This document shows, in pieces, positions 1 through 6,422 of a stretch of 13,313 nt of DNA (positions are counted from its first letter, which is position 1; each line of letters opens with the position of its first letter). Under the pieces are notes generated by a model, which did no database searches, was not told the DNA's origin, and worked only from the letters and a program-made list of their open reading frames with translations. Where the stretch lies: the NCBI GenBank assembly GCA_023391895.1, contig JAEWAC010000187.1:1-13313 (forward strand), written 5' to 3'. The stretch comes from Bacteroidota bacterium (lineage in GTDB: Bacteria; Bacteroidota; Bacteroidia; Chitinophagales; Chitinophagaceae). The position numbers and the translations under genes are program-made.

Positions 1-1
1 A

Positions 2-199
2 AATTCTACCTCCAGCATGGGTGCCCTGCATCCGATCTTATTCTTTGTTATTGTGTACGCAATTTCTCTTTTCCTGGCTTTTTTTGTGTGCAGTACCGTG
101 TACTACACCTTTAACGATCCGGAGAAGGAAATGGAACAGCATGCTTTAGCTCCGCAAGACCTGAATATGGGCACTGCCACCGCTACCGCCTTTAGGTAA
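2..199 (+). CDS. Unrecognised small membrane protein, 3' part (probably partial)
   Basis: I do not recognise this protein. The reading frame is open to the left edge of the window, so the gene may begin outside it; the first ATG inside is at 17 and would give 60 residues. Counting from that Met, residues about 6-28 form one strongly hydrophobic segment (ILFFVIVYAISLFLAFF), followed by a short polar tail with an acidic stretch (DPEKEMEQ) and a Thr/Ala-rich end. This fits either a single-span small membrane protein or the C-terminal helix of a larger one. No Shine-Dalgarno sequence precedes the ATG at 17, but none of the neighbouring genes has one either, so this does not settle the start. A hairpin 15 bases after the stop could end its transcript. 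Function unknown. Confidence 0.5.
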   Translation, partial: NSTSSMGALHPILFFVIVYAISLFLAFFVCSTVYYTFNDPEKEMEQHALAPQDLNMGTATATAFR

Positions 200-213
200 A
201 AATTAACCGGCTG

Positions 214-250
214 AAATGTGCGGCTTCTTTTTATCTTCGCCGCACATTTT
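214..250 (+). terminator. Hairpin after the first gene, with a promoter-like element in its loop
   Basis: AAATGTGCGGC (214-224) and GCCGCACATTT (239-249) form a perfect 11-bp stem around a 14-base loop, followed by only a short T run (247-250). It lies 15 bases past the stop of the small membrane protein gene, so it may be that gene's terminator. The loop and the start of the right arm contain the prs promoter-like element. Confidence 0.55.
232..239 (+). promoter_or_regulatory. Candidate -7 element for prs
   Basis: TATCTTCG matches the Bacteroidota -7 consensus TAnnTTTG at all but one of its six fixed positions. No TTG lies 17-23 bases upstream; the nearest is CTG at 211-213 (18-base spacing). 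If real, transcription would start near 245, leaving roughly 10-17 bases before the prs start codon. A short match like this can occur by chance; its support is mainly its position. Confidence 0.35.
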
Positions 251-255
251 CTGTC

Positions 256-1212
256 ATGTACATGCAACCTTCCGCAAAGATTTTCTCCGGAACCGGCTCT
301 CAACGCTTAACAGCGCAAATTTGCCAGAGATATGGCTGCCAGCCCGGTAAAATCAATATCCAGCGTTTTAGCGACGGCGAAATTCAGCCCGTATTTATGG
401 AAAGCATCCGTGGGGATGTCGTTTTTTTAGTGCAAAGCACTTATGCGCCTTCTGATAACTTAATGGAACTGCTGCTGATGATTGATGCAGCCCGCCGTGC
501 TTCGGCCGGCAAGATCGTGGCCGTTATTCCTTATTACGGCTATGCCCGCCAGGACCGCAAAGACAAGCCCCGCGTTGCCATTGGCTCCAAGCTCGTGGCC
601 AATATGCTTACCGCAGCCGGCGCCGACAGGGTTATTACCATGGACCTGCACGCACCCCAGATCCAGGGCTTTTTTGACATCCCGGTGGATCACCTGGACT
701 CCTCTGCCGTTTTTATACCTTATATAACACAACTCAAGCTGGAAAACCTTACCTTTGCGGCCCCTGACGTAGGTGCTACCAACCGCATAAGGGAAATAGC
801 CAGTTACTTTGAAGCCGAAATGGTGATTTGTGATAAGCACCGCAAGCGGGCCAACGAAATTGCCAGCATGGTGGTGATCGGGGATGTTACCAATAAGGAT
901 ATTGTTATTATTGACGACATCTGCGATACAGCCGGTACGCTGGCCAAAAGCGCCGCTCTTTTAAAAGAAAAAGGTGCCCGCAGCGTTAGAGCCCTTGTGA
1001 CCCACCCGGTTTTAAGCGGCAAAGCGCATGAGAATATTGAAAACAGCGTGCTGGAAGAACTGGTGGTTTGTGACACGATACCGGTGGAAAAGAAAGGTTC
1101 AAAAATCAAAGTAGCCACCGTAGCCGAACTGTTTGCCGTAGCCATACGCAATGCGTACGAAAACAAAAGCATCAACAACTTATTTATCCATTCGCAGCGG
1201 AGGGATAAGTAA
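256..1212 (+). CDS. prs: Ribose-phosphate pyrophosphokinase (PRPP synthetase)
   Basis: Cytosolic enzyme that transfers pyrophosphate from ATP to ribose 5-phosphate, making PRPP for purine, pyrimidine, histidine, tryptophan and NAD synthesis. The 318 residues match the usual class I length (about 310-320). Visible family motifs: KIFSGTGSQ (8-16), FSDGE (38-42), ARQDRKD (97-103) of the ATP site, DLHAPQIQGFF (130-140) with the conserved metal-linked His132, the flexible-loop basic motif KHRKRANE (194-201), and the PRPP-binding loop DDICDTAGT (220-228). Two mild departures are PDVGATNR (170-177), where the family usually has PDVGG, and His at 195 beside the loop lysine. ATG 256 and ATG 262 (Met3) are both possible starts; with family proteins beginning only a few residues before KIFSG, 262 is a serious alternative. 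A repeat-rich hairpin region and rplY follow. Confidence 0.96.
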   Translation: MYMQPSAKIFSGTGSQRLTAQICQRYGCQPGKINIQRFSDGEIQPVFMESIRGDVVFLVQSTYAPSDNLMELLLMIDAARRASAGKIVAVIPYYGYARQDRKDKPRVAIGSKLVANMLTAAGADRVITMDLHAPQIQGFFDIPVDHLDSSAVFIPYITQLKLENLTFAAPDVGATNRIREIASYFEAEMVICDKHRKRANEIASMVVIGDVTNKDIVIIDDICDTAGTLAKSAALLKEKGARSVRALVTHPVLSGKAHENIENSVLEELVVCDTIPVEKKGSKIKVATVAELFAVAIRNAYENKSINNLFIHSQRRDK

Positions 1213-1214
1213 TA

Positions 1215-1291
1215 ACAGTCCACGGTCGACAGACGACAGTCCACAGCAGAGTGAAGTTGAGGACTGATGACCGCTGACTGACGACTTTTTT
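1215..1291 (+). repeat. Two-armed heptamer repeat forming an imperfect hairpin with a T tract
   Basis: The left arm is five units of 7 bases: ACAGTCC, ACGGTCG, ACAGACG, ACAGTCC, ACAGCAG (1215-1249). The right arm is four units of 7: GAGGACT, GATGACC, GCTGACT, GACGACT (1259-1286), followed by more Ts (a T run from 1286 to 1291). The arms are roughly reverse complementary: CAGTCC (1237-1242) pairs with GGACTG (1261-1266), and pairing continues outward with mismatches and G-U pairs to AGTC (1217-1220) with GACT (1283-1286). It starts 3 bases after the prs stop, and its T tract suggests it ends or attenuates the prs transcript before rplY. The 7-base period within each arm is unlike a normal terminator and suggests a member of an interspersed intergenic repeat family (inference). 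Confidence 0.6.
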
Positions 1292-1313
1292 CAATTATTA
1301 AACACTCATAAAA

Positions 1314-1907
1314 ATGAAGACAATTACAATCGAAGGACAACTGAGGACCGAATTTGGCAAGTCAGCCACCCGCCAGCTTCGCTCTCAGGAGCTCGTGCCT
1401 GGTGTAATTTACGGGGGTGCCCAGGAGGTCAACTTTGTGGCTCCTGCAAAAGCGTTCAAGCCGTTAGTGTACACACCAGAGTTTCAGGTAGCTGAAGTAA
1501 GTGTAGAGGGTAAAACTTACCGCTGCATTTTAAAAGACCTGCAATTTGACAAAGTGACCGATGCGTTGATCCACGTTGACTTGCTGGAACTGGTGGAAGA
1601 TAAAAAGGTGATTGCTACCATTCCTTTGAAGTATACCGGTACTGCTGCTGGCGTAAGAGCCGGTGGTCGTCTGGTTACCAAAATGAAGGCGCTGAAAGTA
1701 AAAACCTATCCCAAGTACTTAAAAGAGCAGCTGGAAGTAGCAGTTGACGCCTTGGAAATTGGTGAAAACCTGCGTGTGGAAGATGTAAAGGATGAGAACT
1801 ATGAGTTCATAAACTCTCCTCGTATTCCTATCGTTTCTGTGGTTACTACCCGTGCCCTGCGCCAGGAAGAAGCCGCTGCAGAAAAAGCCGGCAAAGGCAA
1901 AAAATAA
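1314..1907 (+). CDS. rplY: 50S ribosomal protein L25 / general stress protein CTC family
   Basis: 5S-rRNA-binding protein of the large ribosomal subunit. At 197 residues it is the long two-domain (CTC/TL5) form, not the ~94-residue E. coli L25. The N-terminal rRNA-binding domain (about 1-92) opens with TIEGQLRTEFGKSATRQLRS, continues through the hallmark LVPGVIYGG (27-35) and ends near DLQFDKVTDALIHVDLLEL. The C-terminal beta domain (about 93-185) contains the family stretch GTAAGVRAGGRL and ends in an Ala/Lys/Glu-rich tail (EEAAAEKAGKGKK). It sits between prs and pth, a common bacterial order. The start is ATG 1314 after an A-rich stretch without Shine-Dalgarno, as expected for this phylum. 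A strong terminator begins 20 bases after the stop. Confidence 0.95.
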   Translation: MKTITIEGQLRTEFGKSATRQLRSQELVPGVIYGGAQEVNFVAPAKAFKPLVYTPEFQVAEVSVEGKTYRCILKDLQFDKVTDALIHVDLLELVEDKKVIATIPLKYTGTAAGVRAGGRLVTKMKALKVKTYPKYLKEQLEVAVDALEIGENLRVEDVKDENYEFINSPRIPIVSVVTTRALRQEEAAAEKAGKGKK

Positions 1908-1926
1908 GTATTGCATTAATACATTC

Positions 1927-1955
1927 AAAAAGTCCCGCTTCGGCGGGATTTTTTT
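1927..1955 (+). terminator. Intrinsic terminator of rplY with a TTCG tetraloop
   Basis: TCCCGC (1933-1938), loop TTCG (1939-1942), GCGGGA (1943-1948), then seven Ts (1949-1955). An A run (1927-1931) precedes the stem and can extend it. UUCG is an unusually stable RNA tetraloop. It lies directly after rplY and so should separate rplY from pth. Confidence 0.92.
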
Positions 1956-1983
1956 GTAAATGCCATATTGACCAAACAGAACC

Positions 1984-1991
1984 GATATTTG
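1984..1991 (+). promoter_or_regulatory. Candidate -7 element for pth
   Basis: GATATTTG differs from TAnnTTTG at one fixed position. No TTG sits at the expected 17-23-base spacing (TTGs end at 1956 and 1970, giving 27 and 13). The element ends 5 bases before the pth ATG, so a start site at the usual distance would fall at or next to the start codon. pth needs its own promoter because a strong terminator precedes it. Confidence 0.35.
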
Positions 1992-1996
1992 CGTCT

Positions 1997-2572
1997 ATGA
2001 AATTTTTAATTGTTGGCCTGGGCAACATTGGTAACGAATACGCCCATACCCGCCATAACATAGGGTTTGATGTGGTGGGCGCCTTTGTGGCCAAGCACGG
2101 CGGGCAGTTCCGCACCGACCGGCTGGCTTATGTAGCGGAAGTAAAATGGAAAGGCCGGATTTTTGTCTGTATTTGCCCTACTACTTATATGAACCTGAGC
2201 GGTAAGGCGGTCAGGTACTGGATGGACAAAGAAAAGATTGATATCAAAAACATTTTGGTGGTGGTAGACGAGCTGGCATTGCCGCTGAGCAAGCTGCGGT
2301 TGCGGCCGGGCGGCTCCGATGCGGGACATAACGGTCTTAAAAACATACACGAAGTACTGGGCACCACCGAATACCCCCGCCTGCGGTTTGGCATCGGCAA
2401 TAACTATCCCAAAGGCCGGCAAATAGATTATGTGTTGGGCAAGTGGCAGCCGGAAGAAGAGCCCCTGGTAAAACTGAAAATTGAAAAATCAGTGGCTGTA
2501 ATTGAGCAGTTTGCCACCATGGGCATAGCAGCCACCATGAATGAAATCAACAAGGCAGAAATTACACTATGA
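1997..2572 (+). CDS. pth: Peptidyl-tRNA hydrolase
   Basis: Cleaves the ester bond of peptidyl-tRNAs that drop off ribosomes, recycling tRNA. The 191 residues are the normal length for bacterial Pth. Visible motifs: GLGN (7-10), TRHNIGF (18-24) with catalytic His20, PTTYMNLSG (61-69) with the substrate-site Asn66, DELALPLSKLRLR (91-103) with the conserved Asp91 that pairs with the catalytic His, and GSDAGHNGLK (106-115) with Asn112. DEL is found where many family members have DDL, a conservative change. The start is fixed at 1997 because GLGN begins at residue 7 and no other start fits. No Shine-Dalgarno is present. It follows the rplY terminator, so it is probably transcribed separately despite the common rplY-pth pairing. 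Confidence 0.96.
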   Translation: MKFLIVGLGNIGNEYAHTRHNIGFDVVGAFVAKHGGQFRTDRLAYVAEVKWKGRIFVCICPTTYMNLSGKAVRYWMDKEKIDIKNILVVVDELALPLSKLRLRPGGSDAGHNGLKNIHEVLGTTEYPRLRFGIGNNYPKGRQIDYVLGKWQPEEEPLVKLKIEKSVAVIEQFATMGIAATMNEINKAEITL

Positions 2573-2708
2573 CAATTGGGGGTAATTACTTACTTTAGCG
2601 CTCAAAGCAATCTCTGCTCCTTCCAATCTCTTAAAGAAGCCGCCAAAGATATATAGGATAAACAACGTAGTCAGTATCCAATGTATTGAACCAAACCAAA
2701 ATCAATTT

Positions 2709-3320
2709 ATGAAGATATTTTGTGTAGGCCGTAATTATGCTGAGCATGCAAAAGAGTTAGGCAATGCGATTCCAGACGAACCGGTAATATTCATGAAGCC
2801 CAAAAGTGCCTTGCTCCAGGCGCACACGCCCTTTTATTATCCCGAGTTTACCAACGAGTTGCACTATGAATGCGAACTGGTACTGCGGGTTTCTAAAAAC
2901 GGCAAATACATACAGGAAAAATTTGCTTCAAAATACTATGATGCGGTCAGTGTAGGTATTGACTTTACTGCCCGGGATATTCAGAACGAGTTGAAAGAGA
3001 AAGGATTGCCGTGGGAAAAAGCCAAGGCCTGGGATAACTCTGCAGCCGTAGGCAAATGGATTCCCGTGGCCAACCTGAAAAATAAAAAGGAAATCAACTT
3101 TGGGCTGTATAAAAACAAGGAGCAGGTGCAGCAGGGTAACTCCAAAAACATGATCCATGATTTTGATTACCTCGTCTCGTACATCTCCAACTACTTTTCG
3201 GTCAATATTGGCGACCTCATCTTTACCGGTACACCGGCCGGCGTGGGCGAGCTGGTGGTAGGCGACGAGCTGGAAGCCTATCTGGAAGAAGAAGTGCTGC
3301 TGACCCTGGAAGTAAAATAA
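2709..3320 (+). CDS. Fumarylacetoacetate hydrolase family protein (FAHD1/YcgM-like acylpyruvase)
   Basis: Probable cytosolic Mg2+-dependent C-C bond hydrolase or decarboxylase acting on small acylpyruvates or oxaloacetate-like beta-keto acids. The 203-residue length matches the short single-domain FAHD1/YcgM branch, not the ~420-residue fumarylacetoacetase. Motifs: GRNYAEHAKELG (7-18), FMKPKSALL (28-36), the metal ligands Glu54 and Glu56 in HYECELVLRV and Asp85 in GIDFTARD, PWEKAKAWD (101-109), and the closing GTPAGVGEL. Which substrate it uses cannot be read from sequence. The 136-base gap upstream contains only a weak promoter-like TACTTTAG (2591-2598) without a spaced TTG, so its promoter is uncertain. 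A terminator begins 21 bases after the stop, so it looks monocistronic. Confidence 0.9.
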   Translation: MKIFCVGRNYAEHAKELGNAIPDEPVIFMKPKSALLQAHTPFYYPEFTNELHYECELVLRVSKNGKYIQEKFASKYYDAVSVGIDFTARDIQNELKEKGLPWEKAKAWDNSAAVGKWIPVANLKNKKEINFGLYKNKEQVQQGNSKNMIHDFDYLVSYISNYFSVNIGDLIFTGTPAGVGELVVGDELEAYLEEEVLLTLEVK

Positions 3321-3341
3321 TAAACGTATAGATCCCTACGG

Positions 3342-3370
3342 AAAAGCCGCCAGAATACTGGCGGCTTTTT
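3342..3370 (+). terminator. Intrinsic terminator after the FAH-family gene
   Basis: AAAAGCCGCCAG (3342-3353), loop AATA (3354-3357), CTGGCGGCTTTT (3358-3369) plus one more T. The stem is a perfect 12 bp with a GC-rich core and A/T-rich ends, so it could also work in reverse. It ends the FAH-gene transcript just before the E1 promoter. Confidence 0.92.
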
Positions 3371-3372
3371 AG

Positions 3373-3405
3373 TTGCAGGCGGGCACCGTTTCTCGCTTAA
3401 ATTTG
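3373..3405 (+). promoter_or_regulatory. Candidate Bacteroidota promoter of the E1 gene
   Basis: TTG (3373-3375) and TAAATTTG (3398-3405), a full match to TAnnTTTG, are separated by 22 bases, inside the 17-23 range described for Bacteroidota housekeeping promoters. Transcription would start near 3411, about 13 bases before ATG 3424. It begins just 2 bases after the preceding terminator. Confidence 0.6.
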
Positions 3406-3423
3406 TTTTATATATACCCGACG

Positions 3424-5487
3424 ATGCTTGACAAGAATTTATTGCTGCATGCCTTTCGCTTAATGCAGAGTGCCAAAGTAATGGCCGAAACCTATGAAGC
3501 CCATCGATCCCTGACCAAATACGTGCATTCCACCAGCCGGGGGCACGAGGCCATACAACTGGCCACCGCCTTTCAGCTAAAGCCTTATGACTGGGTAAGC
3601 CCCTACTACCGCGACGAAAGCCTGCTGCTGGGCATGGGCTGGACTCCGTACGAGCTGATGCTGCAACTGCTGACCAAAGGCGATGACCCCTTTACCGGCG
3701 GCCGAAGCTATTATGCCCACCCCAACAGCCGGGAAGGCGACAAACCTAAAATCATCCACCAGAGCAGCGCTACCGGTATGCAGGCTATACCCACTACCGG
3801 CGTGGCACAAGGGCTGCACTACCTGCAGCAGATCAGCTCTCCGCTTTTACAAAAAGGTGAGCAGGGTGAACTGCCGGTGGTGGTTTGCTCGCTGGGCGAT
3901 GCCTCCATAACCGAGGGCGAAGTAAGCGAAGCGCTGCAGTTTGCAGTACTCAAAGGATTACCCATCATTTACCTGGTGCAGGACAACGACTGGGGCATTA
4001 GCGTAACGGCGTCGGAAGGCCGGGCGATGGATGCTTTTGAATATGCCGAAGGTTTTAAGGGGCTGAACAAAATACGGGTGGATGGTACCGACTTTTTGGC
4101 CAGCTTTGACATTATGTGCAAGGTCGTGCAGCACGTGCGGCAGCATCGCCGGCCCTGGCTGATACATGCCAAAACCTGTTTGCTCAACCATCATACCAGC
4201 GGCGTACGCAAAGAGTTTTACCGCAGCGAAGAAGACCTGGCCAAACATGCCTGCAGCGATCCTTATCCCAAACTGCGGTATGAGGTTTTAAAGAGTTTTC
4301 CCGAAGCGCATATTGTACAGATAGAGAATGAAGTAACAGCCTCCGTTAAAAGCCAGTTTGAAAAAGCTGTGGCCGCTGCTGAGCCGGACCCCAGCCGGGT
4401 GGCGGATCATGGGTTTGCCCCCACACCGGTAACCGAGGAAAAAGGGGAGCGGCGTCCTGCCGGAAAAGAAAAGGTCATGATGGTGGATGCCGCCTTGTTT
4501 GCCATCCGCGAGCTGATGCAGGAGCACGAGGAATGTATTTTGTTCGGGCAGGATGTGGGCCGGCGGCTGGGCGGTGTGTTCAGGGAAGCCGCTACTTTGG
4601 GCGAGCAGTTTGGAGACCACCGGGTGTTTAATACCGCCATTCAGGAAGCTTATATTATTGGTTCTACCGTGGGCCTGAGTGCGGTGGGGGTCAAGCCTAT
4701 TGTGGAGGTGCAGTTTGCCGATTACATCTATCCCGGTTTCAACCAGCTGGTGACCGAAGTTTCCAAAAGCTGTTATTTATCGTGTGGCAGGTTCCCGGTT
4801 TCGGCCATTATCCGGGTGCCGATCGGGGCTTATGGCGGCGGCGGGCCGTACCACAGCGGGTCGGTAGAAAGCACCCTGCTCACCATTAAAGGCATTAAGG
4901 TGGCATACCCCAGCAATGCTGCCGATATGAAGGGATTAATGAAAGCCGCCTACCACGACCCCAACCCGGTGGTGATGCTGGAGCATAAAGGCTTGTACTG
5001 GAGCAAGGTGCCCGGTACCGAAGAAGCCAAGACCATTGAACCCGCCGCCGATTATATACTGCCCTTTGGCAAAGGCGCCGTGGTGCTCAAAGCCAGCGAG
5101 GAGCGCATCGCCCGCGGTGAAACTGCCTGTGTGATTACCTACGGCATGGGCGTATACTGGGCAAAGGCGGCTGCCAGAAATTTTGACAATCAAATTGAAA
5201 TTATTGACCTGCGCACCCTGTACCCCCTGGATGAAACGTTGGTTTACGAAACGGTAAGAAAACATGGCAAATGCTTAGTTCTAACCGAAGAGCAACAGGC
5301 CAATTCATTTGCCGAAGCCTTGTCCGGCCGCATTGCCACCAACTGTTTTCAATGGCTGGACGCTCCGGTAGCGGTGTTAGGAGCTTTAAATCTGCCGGCC
5401 GTTCCGCTGAACCTGGGGCTGGAGCAGGCCATGCTACCCAATGCCGATAAGGTAACGGACGTATTGAAAAAGCTGATGGCTTATTAA
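3424..5487 (+). CDS. Fused alpha-beta E1 component of a 2-oxoacid dehydrogenase (thiamine diphosphate-dependent)
   Basis: Decarboxylates a 2-oxoacid on thiamine diphosphate and passes the acyl group to the lipoyl domain of E2. It has 687 residues from ATG 3424. The alpha-like half (about 1-325) has SRGHEAIQLA, the conserved PYYRDE, and the thiamine-diphosphate motif from GDASITEGE (158-166) to DN (187-188). A charged, Pro-rich linker (about 325-350) leads to the beta-like half (352-687) with ILFGQDVG, TAIQEAYIIG with the conserved Glu408, the Gly-rich YGGGGPYHSGSVES and VAYPSNAADMKG. In many bacteria these halves are separate genes; fused forms are common in Bacteroidota. The substrate is not decided: branched-chain oxoacids are my first guess, since they feed iso-branched fatty acids in this phylum, with pyruvate as the alternative. 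The frame extends to TTG 3373, but that codon is the likely -35-type (TTG) promoter element, so ATG 3424 is preferred. E2 and E3 are not in view. Confidence 0.9.
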   Translation: MLDKNLLLHAFRLMQSAKVMAETYEAHRSLTKYVHSTSRGHEAIQLATAFQLKPYDWVSPYYRDESLLLGMGWTPYELMLQLLTKGDDPFTGGRSYYAHPNSREGDKPKIIHQSSATGMQAIPTTGVAQGLHYLQQISSPLLQKGEQGELPVVVCSLGDASITEGEVSEALQFAVLKGLPIIYLVQDNDWGISVTASEGRAMDAFEYAEGFKGLNKIRVDGTDFLASFDIMCKVVQHVRQHRRPWLIHAKTCLLNHHTSGVRKEFYRSEEDLAKHACSDPYPKLRYEVLKSFPEAHIVQIENEVTASVKSQFEKAVAAAEPDPSRVADHGFAPTPVTEEKGERRPAGKEKVMMVDAALFAIRELMQEHEECILFGQDVGRRLGGVFREAATLGEQFGDHRVFNTAIQEAYIIGSTVGLSAVGVKPIVEVQFADYIYPGFNQLVTEVSKSCYLSCGRFPVSAIIRVPIGAYGGGGPYHSGSVESTLLTIKGIKVAYPSNAADMKGLMKAAYHDPNPVVMLEHKGLYWSKVPGTEEAKTIEPAADYILPFGKGAVVLKASEERIARGETACVITYGMGVYWAKAAARNFDNQIEIIDLRTLYPLDETLVYETVRKHGKCLVLTEEQQANSFAEALSGRIATNCFQWLDAPVAVLGALNLPAVPLNLGLEQAMLPNADKVTDVLKKLMAY

Positions 5488-5522
5488 GCCCTGAATACAA
5501 AAACCTTTAAAAACCCTATATA

Positions 5523-6071
5523 TTATTTAAGACGGTAAAACACCCCCACCGAAGCACTGGGCAGCACCGGTGCTTCAACGTCTGTATTGAACATGATATT
5601 ATCCGGTATTTGCTCTACTTGCTGGTGGTATAATTCAAACAGCAGTCCGCCATCAATATTAAAACCAACCCGTTCAGATATATTCAGGTCTCTGCCTATG
5701 CGGAGGTTCAGGTAAGTGTAGCGGTCTAAAAAGTAGGGGCTTTCGTCTTTAAAGTAAATCACCCCCAGCCTTAAATACGTCAGGCGTCTTTCAGAATACG
5801 GCGACCGTCCTTCAAAATGATAAAAGACATCGGCGGAAAGGGTTGAAACGCTTTCGTTTTTGACCGGTGCAAAACCTACTGATGCCCCAATTTGTACCTG
5901 CGACCATTGCCACCGGAAGCCTGCATGAAACAGCTCCAGGAAACCTGCGCCACCGGTTATGTTCAGTTTTTCCTGGCCTGCCGCTGGATGCAGGGAAAAA
6001 GACGACAGGAACAATGCTATCACCTGCAGAACAAGTTTGCCTCCCGACTGGTATTCCCTGGTCAGCGCCAT
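5523..6071 (-). CDS. Small predicted outer-membrane beta-barrel protein, function unknown
   Basis: I do not recognise a named family. The 182-residue product begins with a basic start and a hydrophobic stretch (LVLQVIALFLSSFSL, about 13-27), followed by HPAAGQEK, which looks like a signal peptide cleaved near residue 32-33. The mature part of about 150 residues alternates polar and hydrophobic or aromatic residues (for example FHAGFRWQWSQVQIGASVGF, LSADVFYHF, LRLGVIYF, YLNLRIGRDL, ASVGVFYRL), the usual pattern of an 8-stranded outer-membrane barrel, and ends in a strand with an aromatic residue three from the end. It converges on the E1 gene with 35 bases between stops and no clear terminator there. 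It lies downstream of tamB-tamL on the same strand, but 351 bases and a large palindrome separate them, so co-transcription is doubtful. Confidence 0.8.
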   Translation of the reverse strand: MALTREYQSGGKLVLQVIALFLSSFSLHPAAGQEKLNITGGAGFLELFHAGFRWQWSQVQIGASVGFAPVKNESVSTLSADVFYHFEGRSPYSERRLTYLRLGVIYFKDESPYFLDRYTYLNLRIGRDLNISERVGFNIDGGLLFELYHQQVEQIPDNIMFNTDVEAPVLPSASVGVFYRLK

Positions 6072-6422
6072 AGCCGTTATTTTACATTAGAAAAGACAGC
6101 GAAAGTGTATATTGAATATAACGAATATCCGCAGGAAATATGATGATTTGGAAACAGTTGTTTTCAGCGGGAGAAAGTTGTTTCAATATGGCTGTTTTAA
6201 AAACGCCGGGTTGGGTAAAAGCCCTTCTCTGCCGCACCCACTGATCATGCTAATGCTGATATGGGTTTTTAAAGAAGCGGCCACTAAAGCTGAAATTGGC
6301 TGCGCCTGCCAGAAGTACCTGTCGCGGTGATGACTGATAAATTGATATGGAGATTTGAAAAAGCGGCCGCTTTTTCAAATCTCCATAGGGCCATAACTGA
6401 CTCATGATAAATGTCTGCTCTA
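6072..6422. other. 351-base intergenic region with no convincing gene
   Basis: The region lies between the tamL stop and the start of the small barrel-protein gene, both on the minus strand, so it should hold the tamL terminator and the barrel-gene promoter. I found no good TAnnTTTG element for the latter. A plus-strand frame from TTG 6112 to 6330 (72 codons) and a shorter one from ATG 6140 have no family resemblance and no promoter or start signal, so I do not call them. The only strong structure is the 42-bp palindrome at 6346-6387. Flanking it on the same strand are TGACTGATAAAT (6331-6342) and a similar TGACT-CAT-GATAAAT (6398-6412). Confidence 0.6.
6346..6387. repeat. Perfect 42-bp palindrome centred on GCGGCCGC; possible tamL terminator
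   Basis: All 21 bases on the left pair with the 21 on the right with no spacer, from TATGGAGATTTG to CAAATCTCCATA. The core AAAAAGCGGCCGCTTTTT contains a NotI site (6363-6370). The symmetry ends exactly at these limits (A6345 against G6388). It lies 35 bases past the tamL stop; as RNA, a small GGCC-centred loop with a GC/A-T stem and a T run could terminate transcription in either direction. A dyad protein-binding or recombination site is possible but has no other support here. Confidence 0.75.

Noticed and set aside
2573..2708. Possible regulatory RNA or riboswitch upstream of the FAH-family gene
   Set aside because: I see no stable hairpin or known riboswitch pattern, only a weak promoter-like TACTTTAG without a spaced TTG.
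3373..3423. TTG start adding 17 residues to the E1 protein
   Set aside because: The TTG and the following bases fit a promoter, and the extra residues have no family resemblance; ATG 3424 begins the recognisable protein.
5867..6143. Two plus-strand frames opposite the start of the small barrel-protein gene
   Set aside because: The minus-strand frame has a signal peptide and barrel-like pattern; the plus-strand translations look random.
6112..6330. 72-codon plus-strand frame starting at TTG, and a short frame from ATG 6140
   Set aside because: Neither resembles a known family, there is no promoter or start signal, and the region is more simply the intergenic space of two minus-strand genes.
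6328..6345. GATGACTGAT resembling the heptamer units between prs and rplY, as a second degraded copy
   Set aside because: The match is about 10 bases with no period or opposed arm, so chance explains it.
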